Positions 48,068 through 59,988 of a stretch of DNA of 64,000 bases are shown piece after piece (position 1 is the stretch's first letter; every line of letters starts with the position of its first letter). The stretch covers positions 17,360,001 to 17,424,000 of the forward strand of contig OY987267.1 of the NCBI GenBank assembly GCA_963920665.1, given 5' to 3'. The notes beneath the pieces were generated by a model that saw nothing but the letters and a program-made list of their open reading frames with translations, was not told the origin of the DNA and ran no database searches. This DNA is from Straminergon stramineum. Lineage: Eukaryota; Streptophyta; Bryopsida; Hypnales; Calliergonaceae. Position numbers and translations under genes: made by a program.

Positions 48068-49828
48068 GGCTCAACCTGATTTCGACAAGGAAAACAAAGA
48101 GATCTGGTTCGATCGAAGTTTGGCTGTGAAACTATCGCGATTGTCGGAAGTGAAGAAGGTGCAATCCAAAGTCCAAACCCTAAACAGAGTGCGAGTCGGA
48201 GACGACGACTTGGTGAACTACTCAATTCAGCGCAAAATGGTCGTAGCATCACGTCATACAAGGCCGATATTAGTAAAATATGCACACCTTGCCCTCCCTA
48301 ATTGCACACTCTCTTATAGCAGAATTCTGCAAGGGCGTCGTCAGTGGGATCAGTATACTGGCCCCTCCAAATCAATTTCTAACTTTCCACCGGTTTGTAA
48401 TTAGAACTTGAATTTTTTATCAGAGGAAGTGCATCTGAAATTACTTCAAATAGATAGTCCATGAAAACTTAAATTTAGACATTGGACAATCAAAATAAAC
48501 CCTTTCAAAAGAAATTAAGCTAAAAAACAAACTACAGAAGCCTTGACAAATCATTCTTGAAGAAAGCAAAATTATGCCAAACACAAAGGAATTTTCACAA
48601 TCATGAACTGTACACATCCATGTACACAACCAAGTACCCATATGTTGTGATTCATGCTTGTTTTGAATGTGATCTTTTATATATATTCATAGATTCTCTA
48701 TGATATTCAAATTTAGGGAGTTTGGAGTCCAATTTGTCATCAACACAAATGTCCATAACATTGTTTTGCTGGGTATTTTACAAGGCATGTGACGAAGTGT
48801 AGTGTCGTCTCAACGGCAGTGGGGGCATTTGTTGTGTCAACTGTGCTCCGTTTTTCTTCTCAAATTAAGGACAAATGTCAAGTCTGGCCTAGTACCAAAG
48901 GAACAATTATTTTAACGCAACACCGTCCTGGCACATTCTGTTGGGGTTGCCTGGACTGGACTCTAACTCACATCACTCGAAACATAATCATCGTGGTATT
49001 CATCTTTTCAAACCCTGGCCATATCATTTTGACCGTCAGTCGTGCGGATATTACATCTCGTCTCACAGATACACAACGTCAAGTTCGTTAAATTAGCGAT
49101 ATTCCATGACTTTGGCACTATCGGGTCAAGCGAACTGAAAAGTAAATCTCTAATTCTCTTCCGAGAATTAAGACCTTGATTTAGATTAATGGAGTCTCAA
49201 ATTTTTGGCGCAGAATTTCTCCACTTTCATCACCGAAATCGATGATTTGCTCCATTTTGGAGAACTATTTCGACAAAAAATTGTGTTTCATTTCATGGCT
49301 TTCCAATGTAGATTGGAGTTTCGGGAAAATAGCTAATTCTGCAAGGCTGCCAAAAAAAAGCTACAAAACTAGTTGTGAACAACGCATGGAGAGTGGGTGA
49401 TGTAATTGTGATTTGTGATCTGATACTCTTGCTAGGCAAGCTCTGTTGTCAGCTTTACATGTTCACTCTTCGCCTTCCTCATGCTGGACACTCACAGTTG
49501 TTAATTAAACAAACTTGGTTAGCTTGTTTTTCATCTCCACTTTTTCCCTGTTCTGGCCAGCTTTTTCATTCCCGGATCTTAAACTTCGACAGCTTTAGTT
49601 TAAAAGCTCTGAATTGAGGAAGCAACAGATAAATTTTTCCCAAATCAGTCTACAATATTTTCATTATACTTCCCATAGTATTTCATGGATATTTGAAGTT
49701 GAAATATACGGATCAGGCTAAATGTTGGAACTTGATTAGTACCCCGTCGTTGGACATCCTTGAGTTATAAGAACCTTCGATTGTCATCAAGATCACTCAC
49801 TTCTACTTCCATTAGTTTCTTTTTACAG
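48068..49828. other. Upstream of MPDU1 and intergenic DNA
   Basis: The first part should be the MPDU1-like promoter. Plus frames 48789-49091 and 49375-49617 show no family signature, but the stretch 48.8-50.1 kb is richer in GC than the repeats around it and could include parts of an unrecognised gene. Confidence 0.35.
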
Positions 49829-49957
49829 CTTGTGAGAGTTGTGGAAACTTTGTGATTCCTTTTGGAGCTAATTCTCGCTGTCGCATTCAGATGCTGTGCC
49901 GTTCTTACCACAATTTCAAAGGAGCCCCGCCGCGGCCATTTTTTGACGCTCGTCGAG
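49829..49957 (+). pseudogene. Orphan exon-like segment with Cys pairs
   Basis: Preceded by TTCTTTTTACAG and followed by GAG|GTACGT, open for 42 codons (phase 2 in, phase 1 out). The peptide begins CESCGNFVIPFGANSRCR and ends KGAPPRPFFDARR. CxxC followed by two more Cys suggests a small zinc-binding patch. A downstream piece after 50003 stays open in either of two frames. I do not recognise the protein; it could be an exon of a real gene in 48.8-50.1 kb or a fragment. Confidence 0.3.
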
Positions 49958-50237
49958 GTACGTATCGTAATTCATGTTCATGCCCTTCTCACAAGAGTTC
50001 CGGGTCAGAATCATCTGCAGACTTCTTCTTGAATTTCGTAGAGCTTCAAATGACATTCCGTCTCACTCGGTCTGGCATGCACAAGGGCCACAGAACACCA
50101 CATGCTGTACGCTAACTAGTTTAACCATTGAATGACGAAATAGCAACAAGTGTGGAGGTTGTATCAAACACATCCTTGGAAAAGTGTAGGTTGCTATGTT
50201 TGCAAATTAAAAATTAAAAATTCTAATGTGAGCAGTT

Positions 50238-50820
50238 TTAAACCCTAAGCGCTCCAACGTCCATTTTCTAGACAATGAACAGATTGAAACTCGAGTTTCA
50301 TTCTCTTAACTACTTGGATGAAAGTTATTATAATTTGTGGAGATACTCTATCAAGTCATTGTCCTATCTAAGGGGTGGATTTGGTGTTACTAGAGTACAA
50401 ATTTTTCTAAAATTACAAATGTGAAAGTATATCAAGTGGTCAAATTGCATTGACTTTAGTTCAAAATTGGATTTGTCAAAATGAGGTCACACATTTGAAG
50501 AACGTGAAAATTTGAAAAAATCAACATGTGAAGAGAACCTCATTTCAAAGCCATTCCAACAAATTTTCCTCAAAAAATGATAATATTTTGCTTGTAATTG
50601 AATCTAAAAGGACTTTTGGAATTTCTCTTCTTAATTTTATAAAAAAAAGATTGGTGATAGCATTATTTGGTGAATCTAACTGTATAGATGGAATCTACAA
50701 ATCAAAATCTACAACTTCTAAAATGTATATCAATTCCAAAATATGCTTCCAAATTGCACTTAATAATGATTTTTCTCAAATCGTCAATTCTAGAGATGAT
50801 CCTAGATGTTTAAAGGTTAA
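50238..50820 (+). mobile_element. TTAA-flanked element, family B copy 2 (583 bp)
   Basis: Left TTAAACCCTAAGCGC and right TGTTTAAAGGTTAA. Length and body agree with 12829-13401 in reverse orientation (573 bp). The plus frame from 50528 runs out past the right end and is not a gene. Confidence 0.6.
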
Positions 50821-53800
50821 GGCAGTATTTAGAGCAAATTCTTCATTTTTCATTTTTTCAAGGGTTTCAATTGACATGAATTCTAACATATGATGTTGAT
50901 GAAGTGTAAAAAAATGGGAATTATAAACCATGGAAGTGTGCAATATTTGCAAGAGGAAAATTGGAATTGTTAGTGGCTAAAATTGTTAAGAGAGGCTACT
51001 GAAAAGGGGGTGGCAACTTTCTAATTCTAGAAAACTATAACAATGGACTTTAAATTTCTTGGTTGCTTTTAGTTTGACAAGGGAAAGCTACTCTTGAAAT
51101 GTGGTTTTTCCCTACCCACATAGGAGTAAAAGCATCATTAAACTTGGCAAAGACAATTCCAACTTTACAAAACTTATAATTTTTTTCCTATATCGATACA
51201 ACATATATGAAAGTCTAGTCAAAGATGAGTTCAAGATTGTTTATCAAAAAACCTTGAATTACTTTTCCAAAGGTCTTGAGGTGGTGCCTATATAATGTTG
51301 AGGCTGGGCCTATACAAGTCTGAGGGTTGTTTTGTTGGAAATTCAAACACCAAAGGAAGGTTGGAGTAGAAGCTCTAGATACATACAAACCCCCTAAAGA
51401 TTGGACTCCCTAGGGCAAATAAAATAGTTTTACATTGATTAAGCCCAAAACTACCATGTGTGGAGGACAATAGGTGTTCGATAAATGACTTTTGATAGAT
51501 AAGAAGAATGCCTCCATTCATCTATGAATTTGATCATTTTGGGCCAAGTACCTCAATTATAGGGTTTGTACTTTTTAGAATTAAGACTACGAAAGAATAT
51601 CCATCAACTAAACCTACATAGATCATTTTGTCCTTTGTGGATTTGAATACAATGATTGAAGTAACTCTAATTTAGACACTCCTAGGTATTTCACAAGTAG
51701 TTACTTTACAAACAACATGAGACCTATTACATGATACATTTTAAATGTTGGATCTAATAATTTAAAAAATATTCCAGTTATTGTAGAATCACTTTTTTTA
51801 AGTGTACTATATTACAACTATTACACAATACATTGTAATGATCCATTATATATTATTTGTAAATCTACAAAAGAGGTAGTGTAAGAAAAAGGGGAGGAAA
51901 CTACCTAAGAAACTTCCATTTTCCATCTACAAATAGACAAAGTAATGAGCAACATCTCATTTTGGACTATGTATGTGCCTAGTCATGGATCTTTTTCCAA
52001 GTAAGGACTATTGTTGTACTACACACTAAACCCTAAAATTTAAAGCCAATCTACTTGCTTGCACATTTTGTAAGATTTGGGGATCTTAAACCATTGCATT
52101 TGTAAATGCATTATTTAGTCAAGCTTAGCCAATATAATACTACTTAAGAATTCTTAGTTTCTTTGGGTTTTTTCCTTTTGTACATGTATGATTCATTTGA
52201 ATAACTTGTATGCATGAATTGTTTGATACATGATGTCTCTATATGTGTCATTTGTGTGGATTGTGTTTAATAATAGTTAGAGTATACATATTGTACTAAT
52301 CAACCCTAAAACCGTCTATAAATTTTTGAACTACAAATGAATAGGGACTTGTTTAAAAGTCTAAAATTTTAGTTTTAACTATCATAAGGTGTAGAAAAAT
52401 AGGTGAAAAGTAGAAGTAAAAAAAATAGGGACATATTTATTGTGAAATAATAGCTAAATAGCCTCTATATAAAAAAATTTGACGCATGTATATACGAAGT
52501 ACAAGGTACAGTGAAGTCCCTAAGTAGACACTTTATTCATTTGAATCTAGTTAGTTTCTTTTCCTCGCTACTCTAAGCCACTCAAACTTGTTGTAATTAG
52601 GGCTTCATATTTACTTTTTGAGAACATGTCAAGATGGCAATCAATTAAAATTTTGTAAAACATTGTATTTATCCATCCATCCATCTTTTAGACCAAAAAA
52701 TACTTTTCAGTTTCATCCATGCACTTTTCCATCCGAATTTGATAACTTCATTCACATTTAAAATAGAAATGAACAAATTTTTGGCAAAAAGACTACTTTT
52801 CTTTCTAAGAAAAAGTAGAGCCGGTTTGATTTTGAAATGGTGCAATTTGGCCCCACGGTCCCCCCTCAAAGCAAGATTGGTTGTAATCCTTCCCTCTCAA
52901 ATTGAGGGAATCTAATTAGCGCTACTCCATGATATGTGTTTAAAAAAATTCATGAATATAATTCTTATACTTAGATTTGACAAATCTTTTTGAGACAAGG
53001 AGATTACTAAATGGTTTTTTTTTAATAGATGAATAAAAACAAGAAAGAGTTTTGATATTAACGTTGTGTATACTCATCATCAAAGGTTTTCATGACATTC
53101 TTTTTATGTATTTTTCTAATCCTTTGAGGACCATTGCAAGCATTCAAATTTCAAGTAATGGATGAATGCAAACACATTCCAAGCACACAAAATACATTTT
53201 TTCATCCATTGTTTTTTTGAAGATTCTTATGTTAGTTTTTTAACATTTGTATGATATAGATTTTGAAGTCATTTCTTTGCAAATGTTCTATAACTCTAAG
53301 AGCACTAATAGGAAAGTAATTTTTTTAGTTCAAAAAATGAATCTTTAACCCCTAAAGGACCAAATGGTGTTTTTTGGCAACATAGCGATTTTGGGCAACT
53401 CACTATAGATGGAATTTTTATTTTATTTTCTTTGAAATTTTCACACAACATGTGCCCAAGGAGTAGCTTTGAGACCCAACAATTTTTATAACTTTTGAAT
53501 ACATGGTTAAAAAGTTATTGTATGATATGTTGTTTTCATTGCTCAATGGGCAACCTGGGCAACAAAAAAACTTCTTTAAAAATCACTTTTTTTAAAAATA
53601 AAAATTAGAAATTTATTTTTAAGATTTATATATACATGAAAAGCTTTGAATCATTCCATTTTGATTTATGAGATGAAAGTTATGAAGAGTTTTAGTTGGG
53701 GGTAGTTTGTGGGTAGTAATGGAATCTCTACTCTAAAATAAACTTTGAAGACCTTTATTTCACTCAATTTTTAATATTTTTGGAAAAAAAGAAGAACATG

Positions 53801-55150
53801 AGGTGTAGATTGTTTATTACAACAATTTCACCATTGGGATTGACATTTTTCAATTCCATGAATAAATTATTAACAATTTAATATTTTGAATCATTCTCTA
53901 CTTCTTTCAACTTACTATTTTTTTCCTATATGTTGTACAATTCCAAATGATCTAAAATTTTTCAAGCAGGTAGCCAACATGACTTGAAGAATGAATCCAA
54001 AGAGTTACAACCATTTTGGACATTTTTTCATAATGATCTGACCTTGTGGAGTGCATCTGCCCGGATTTTTGCAGGGCCAAAAAATGGCTTTTTGTCACTT
54101 CAAATACTAATATCTTGCAATCCAAACGGTGGAAATTTCTGAAATTTTTTCCACATCTTTCCGAACCAGATTACTACAAGATCCTATGGTTACATTTTTC
54201 CAAAATTTGGTACTTGTACTAGAGATGACAGTTTTGGAGCGTTTTTGGTGAAAACATAGTCAAATACCTTTAGGGGTTAAAAAATGACTTGAATAAAAAA
54301 AAGAAAAATAAAAATCTTCAAAAATTATTATTATTAGGACTTAACATTTTGAACTTAAAGGGGAAAAAATCCTTGAGAAAATCACTAATATTTAATTTGC
54401 AATGGATTTTAGAAGGAATTTTCCATTTTAGCCTTCAAAATTATTGAAAACAATAGTTTGTAAACTAGTTGATCAAACTAAATAGATATGATCTATTGAT
54501 CATATTTTATAGAGATTGTTTGGGAATCATCATCAATCCTTAATGGACTATATGAGCAAGAGAAGCGATAGATGCATGATTAATTGTTCACTATAGAAAC
54601 AAAGAATACACCTATTGGTCTAATAATCCAAGCATTTTGGTGACTACCTCGTTCACGGGGGCCGTGTTCTTCAACCTTGTAAGGATGGTTTGGTCTCCTA
54701 AAAAATTATCATTTTTGATACATTGTGAATCATCTACTTCAAGAAAACCCAAAGTACTCATTTGAGGTCAAACTAATGTGCAAGGCCTTCCCCTTTTTGC
54801 ATGAAATTCCAAGGATGAACAATTGCACTTTTGTCTTACATAAAAATATTCTCTATCATGCATCGAACACTTAGTGTTCACGGCAGCATTATAGGGTTAA
54901 GGGTTCAATTATTCTTCTACATTGCATTTTATAATACACCTTCACAATTTTCGAAATCTAGACTACTCCTGGAGTTAAATTAACTAAAGATAGGTGTGCT
55001 GTCAAGTTTGTCAGTACGGTCCACTGCCTACTTGTGGAAACAACCCCATGTAACGTCAACAACAAATCTGTCCACAATCTGTCAATGACACGAGCATGTG
55101 TACGAAGGAATCAAATGCATCCACAAGCGGTTTTTGACTATTTTCAATTG
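50821..55150. other. Gene-free AT-rich region with TTAA elements
   Basis: Apart from the family A copy at 53345-54280 and the diverged copy of the short TTAA element near 54690-54897, I see only degenerate AT-rich sequence. No supported gene. Confidence 0.5.
53345..54280 (-). mobile_element. TTAA-flanked element, family A copy 2 (936 bp)
   Basis: Left TTAACCCCTAAAGGACC and right CCTTTAGGGGTTAA. It is the full-length reverse-orientation relative of 15365-16288, with the terminal TTAA present on both sides at this independent locus. Confidence 0.78.
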
Positions 55151-56690
55151 GGATATCCACAACCACGGTAAGGAATCTTTTCCGGTGGTTTTCAGCGTTT
55201 TCGGAAGGCTTTCAGATATGCAGGTGGCCAACAATAACAAAGGTTCTGTCTCACGAGTTTTCGAAGAGTCTGCTTACATTTCCACACGCATTCAATCTTC
55301 ACTAATTTTTTTTCTAACAGAACTTTAAGTCACTGCATCTCTGTTTCCCATATCATGATTCAGCTTTCCAACAGTGAAGAACTCCATATTAACTTAATCA
55401 GGTCCGAGACAGAAGAGACTCCAATCCGAGCAAGTGTAGAACTTGATTTTGAGTAAATTACTGTACTGTACAGTGCCCTCCTCTAAAGAATGTTGTTCCT
55501 GACAGTGGCAGTGATGGGTGGGTGGATGACATTCTTTCTGGCAGGGCACTGTAGCCACTGTACTCCAGAATATTGAAATGGATGCGGCATTTCGTACTAC
55601 GAATATCCTAAAAGACCAAAGACCAAAAAGCATATGCGGGAAATATCTCACGAAGCTCCCTCTTGCAGTGGTGAGCTTCTGCAAAACCTCTTGATGGCTC
55701 AACAAGTTGGAGTGTTGGACTGCTTCAAGCACTGAAGGTCGCCTGACTCTCACAGTCTCACTCATGAGGTTTCTTACGGATTTTCTACACGCATTCAATT
55801 ATCAATAATTCCTTTCGTATCGTTCAATGCATCCCGTATCATGAAATATCTGTCCAACAGTAAACAACTTCAAGGCGAGCACGAGTAGTTCATACTGTGT
55901 GGATTATTATACATGAGAAAAATCGAGTTCCAGAGGGGATTTCCGTCTCCGAAAATGCTAAAGATCGGAAATCAAATGCGGGAAATATCCCACTAAGTTC
56001 CCTGTTGCAAGGTTGTGAACTTCTGCAAATCCTCCCTCTGCTGAACGGGTTCGTCTGCTTCAAGTCATGAGTTTTCCAAATCTTCTTTCATTTGTATTCA
56101 CATCCTATGATTCCTCGCTCATTTCTATTTAAGCATTCCATGCTTCTCGGTCTCTCATACAGAAACAATGCCAAACCATTGAAATCGGAGACACGAGAGA
56201 CTCCAATGCGAGCAATGTAGAACTCCATATTGAGTAAATTACTGTACATGAGAATTTGAATGAAAAAACTGGTTCTGCAAGGGTTTCCTACTCCCGAAGT
56301 CCAAATTTGCTAAAGACCAATAACCACAGCGCTCCCTATTGCAGAGTGGTGAGCTTCTGAACATTCTATTTCTGCCCAAACACATTCGTCTGCCTCAACG
56401 AAGTCGCCAACGACACCCGACTCAGACTCATGAGTTTTCTTACATTTCTACAGGCATTAAATTCCTCTATAACATTCAATGCATTCCATATCATGAAACT
56501 TCTTTCCAACAATAAAGAATTCCATATCAATCAGATCGGAGACAGAAGAGACTCCAATGCGAGCAAGTGTAAAACTTCATATTAAGTAAACTACTATACA
56601 GTCATGAGAGAATTCAATTGAAAAATCGATGTTCCGAACGGGTTTCCTACTCCGCAAAAGCTAAAGACCAGGAACCAAATGAAGCTCCCT
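55150..56690 (-). repeat. Tandem array of about 330-350-bp units copied from the 3' end of the adjacent gene
   Basis: The phrase AGCTTCTGCAAATCC (or close variants) recurs at about 55672, 56024, 56351 and 56703, a spacing of 352, 327 and 352 bp, the last inside the gene at 56689-57291. Each unit also has a CATGAGTTTTCTTAC-like block and GAGACAGAAGAGACTCCAAT-like and GTAAATTACTGTAC-like blocks. A fifth, partial unit starts near 55150. Units therefore contain the last 30 or so codons plus 3' flank of the gene. Most tails are disrupted; in one (55.4-55.8 kb) the stop is lost and the frame runs on. Confidence 0.7.
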
Positions 56691-57291
56691 ATTGCAGAGT
56701 GGTAAGCTTCTGCAAATCCTCCTTCTGCCCAAACACATTCGTCTGCTTCAACGACGTCGCCAACGACACCTGACTCATCAACACATTCCCTCCGACCTGC
56801 ATCGACGTGGTCCTCGCTATCGGAATCTCACTCATCGTCCTCCTCAGATCCCCACCATTACTCTCCTGCACACCACTCTCCCCAAAGCTCGCGCATGGTC
56901 GCACCATTCCCAACGCCAAGCACATCACCAGCGCCCGTCGTCGAGACATTCGCGAGTTCATCTTCCCCGACGCCCTGCTCCGGCGCCCACGGGAAGACGT
57001 CCCTTCTTCAATTGCGGAGTCCACCGCGTCCAGAATCTCTCCGGACGTGGTGGCTAAGTCTTCCCCGACTTTTGTGATGGCGCTCTCCAGAGAATGACCC
57101 TCATTCGACTGGGTGGAGCTTGCTTTGACGGGCTTACGGGACTTTGTACGACGCAGTCCGGAGCCTTCGAAAGCGGGCTTCGCGGGCAAGGGGACCAAAC
57201 CTTGGGGATTGGAAAGGGAGTGCTTCCGAGAAGAGTCGGAGGAGGTGAGCTTGTGGCTTGCTGTGTGGGTGACGGAAGCACGCAACGCCAT
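56689..57291 (-). CDS. Small protein with plastid transit and twin-arginine lumen-type signal; function unknown
   Basis: 200 codons from ATG 57291 to a TAG at 56689; the frame above the ATG has only TTG. Residues 1 to about 60 are S/T/R/K-rich and almost free of acids, like a chloroplast transit peptide. A short acidic stretch (GEDLATTSGEILDAVDSAIE) follows. At residues 116-136 comes SRRRALVMCLALGMVRPCAS, a twin-arginine plus hydrophobic core plus AxA/CAS-like end, as in precursors sent to the thylakoid lumen by the Tat route. Only about 65 residues remain after this signal (IPIARTTSMQVGGNVLMSQV, LKQTNVFGQKEDLQKLTTLQ). I do not recognise the family. It could instead be a truncated first exon of a lumenal protein whose later exons were replaced by the tandem array downstream. 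Confidence 0.5.
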   Translation of the reverse strand: MALRASVTHTASHKLTSSDSSRKHSLSNPQGLVPLPAKPAFEGSGLRRTKSRKPVKASSTQSNEGHSLESAITKVGEDLATTSGEILDAVDSAIEEGTSSRGRRSRASGKMNSRMSRRRALVMCLALGMVRPCASFGESGVQESNGGDLRRTMSEIPIARTTSMQVGGNVLMSQVSLATSLKQTNVFGQKEDLQKLTTLQ

Positions 57292-57304
57292 CGCAAGATC
57301 AGAA

Positions 57305-57490
57305 AGTTTGATTGCAGGGATCCTGAAGTGCAAGGGCTTGCGAGCTTTACAACCCTAATTGCAATGGATTGCAAACTTTGAAAGCCCTAATTGCAATAGA
57401 TTGCAAGCTTCGGAACCCCAAATTGCAAATGGCTTGCAAGCTCTGGATCCCAAAGTGCAATGCCTTGCAAACTCTGGATCCCCAAGGTTT
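57305..57490. repeat. Degenerate minisatellite, about 33-bp unit, 5 copies
   Basis: Consecutive units share a CCCTAATTGCAATGGATTGC-like half and a CAAACTTTGGA-like half. They lie directly upstream of the ATG of the minus-strand gene at 57291, in its leader or promoter. Confidence 0.65.
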
Positions 57491-59988
57491 GGATCCCAAA
57501 CAGCACTGGATAACGAACTTGGATGCCCCAATTGCATGTCCTGCAATCGCTTATAGTAAATGTTGGGTCTTGGGCACAAAAGACATGGAGTGTGCTGAGC
57601 CTCGTGGCGAGGTGATAGTGGGGCATCTATCTCGCCGGCATTTTCAGGACATCTGGCATAAGATATTTGGTGAGCCGATGGCTTACAACCTCTAGTTATG
57701 AGGAATTTTTTTTTCCTTTTTATTTGAGTTTTTTTGTTAGTGGACATGGTTTTCTGTGCTGGTCAGAGCCAGTGACCGAGTGACCGACTTCATGGACGGA
57801 GCTGCTGTTGTCCTGGGTTTGGCTGGGGCTGTGCATGGCACATGGGCAGATGGGCTTTCTGTACCGCTGGTTTTTGTTTCCGTTTTGGGGAAATGAAAAA
57901 TGCGAAAGGAGCTTTCAGAGCACCCGTCTAGCAGGTCCACTGGGGCAAATTGTTCCGTCATCATCGAACTGAAAAAAGGCAGGTCACTTGTGCTGAGGTC
58001 TAACTTAGAAGTGGTGGATGGATGACTTCATTGTTCACTCTGTAGAAACTAAGAATGCAACCTAATACTGGTTCAATAATCAGAGTAGTTTTGATGACTA
58101 CTCATCCAGAACTAACCCCCCACTGTCTTAGTATTGTTGCAGTACTGTTTCAATGGTTACACAGTCTAGTATTGAAAGTGTACTGTTATAGTACAACATC
58201 AATACTGCAACAATATAGTTTTCAGTGGAAACAGTGCATCCCATTGAAACTATATTGTTATAGTACTACTTTTGTACATTAACAATATACTTCCAATATT
58301 GGACTATGAAGCCATTGAAACAATATTGTTTCAATGGGGGGTTTCTTTCCTAATGAGTATCTTTCAAGGTTAACCCTAAAATGATGATGAAGACACACAT
58401 GGTCTGATGGATGACTTCTTTTGTTATTATAGAAAGAAAGAATGCTCCTATTGATCCAAAAATTGAATCGTATATGAGTGAGTTCCTATCATTGAGGCAA
58501 CAACAACCTTCCAAGGTTAATTCTCAAAGGACGTGGCCCCCATGACCAAAGTAGTCACATAAATACTATGATTATTGGACCAATAGGTGCATCCTTCATT
58601 TCTATAGTTACTAGTGAAATCCTCCATTTAGACCATTTAGGTTTGTGGTGTCCTTATATAATTAAGTTATGTTTTCGATTAGAGCAACTTGCAATGGAAA
58701 GCATTGCCAACAATTTCCACAACAAAATTAGGGTTTCAGGTGAGGTGGGGTTACAAGTTTTTCCCTTAGAATTAAATGATATGGAAAGTGCATTCATTTG
58801 TAGTGCAAATTTTTTGATACAATTTAGGTTGGGAATTGTCTCTCTTGGATAGGCATTCGAAGAAGTAAGGTACTTGCTCGTGGTTAGTTGTTTAGAAAAA
58901 TGCCCTTTTAGAGGGCATTTAATTCTAAAATGACTAACCTATAACCATACAATTGAACTTCAAAACTCCTCCAAAAGAATTAGAAGAGAAATGCTTTGTC
59001 ATTACTACCTTCTACTATTCCAAAAGTCATTTGAAGGTCATTGATTGACGACAGTAGCATCCTTGAAGTAATCTTATGACCATGAATCTTTTTTGGAATT
59101 TTTCCATTTTTATGCTTATATTATCTCTTGAGTTTGTACATGTATGTTAATACCTCAATTTCATCAAAATTAGTAATTGTAAATGAAAATGAAGGTTATC
59201 TTTGAAGATTCAAGAATTACTTGGGATGAATGAGAAATCCTTCGAACAAATCATCACCCAAAAGCACTTTGCTCATCATCAAGGACTTTAGAGTGTTTAG
59301 GCTTTAACTTCAAACCAAAATTTCAAATTTTCCAAACAAAAAATGTGAATAATTTTTTTTTCCATCATTTGTTATGCCATCATTCTATTTTTTTAAAAAG
59401 GTTTTAATCCTTATAAATGAGACAAATGAACCAATCCTTATAAATAAGAATTTTTTTCTTGTGACAAAAAATTTATACACATGGATCAATTAATTGTATA
59501 CTTTTCATCAAAGTTTGTTATTGTTTCTTATGACGAAAAAATGGAAATGTTCTTATATTCAAGAGAGACTCCTAGTGGGAAAAATATAAACCACAAGCAA
59601 GCAAAGGGGATTTAACGGAGGACTACAAAATATTAATTATATTTATATAACATCCCATAAAATTGGAATACTTTAAAGGATATTCTAAAAATATTGAAAT
59701 TGAACCAAAAAATGATAATTTCAAGAATTAAATGGATAGAGTCACAAGATTAACTCCTATGGGAATAAAGGCTTGTTTCTATAGAAAATGTCAAAAGTAG
59801 ACATTTAATAGTACAATGAATAAAAATGAAAATAAAACCTTCCTTTGAAATTGAACCATATAGAATTGTACTTTAAACAGTAGTAAGTGAATATTTTCAT
59901 TAAAAGAAATTACACTGAACATCATGAATACAAATGATGTAATTATACAATTAAATTAAAGAAAAATGCATATCAACTTTCAAGCATT
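57491..59988. other. Intergenic region with foldback element and dispersed repeats
   Basis: No supported gene. The frame at 57737-57964 (minus) is not protein-like. Short repeats with CCTATTGGTCCAATAATC-type cores occur at about 58040, 58425 and, reversed, 58570-58612. Related copies lie at 33582-33620 and 54589-54630. Confidence 0.4.
58096..58361. mobile_element. Foldback MITE with CCCCCC/GGGGGG termini
   Basis: The left GACTACTCAT...AACCCCCCACTG pairs with the right CAATGGGGGGTTTC...ATGAGTATC. The interior is several sub-repeats of an AGTATTGTTGCAGTACTG / CAATATTGTTTCAATGG type in both orientations. No obvious target duplication. Confidence 0.55.
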
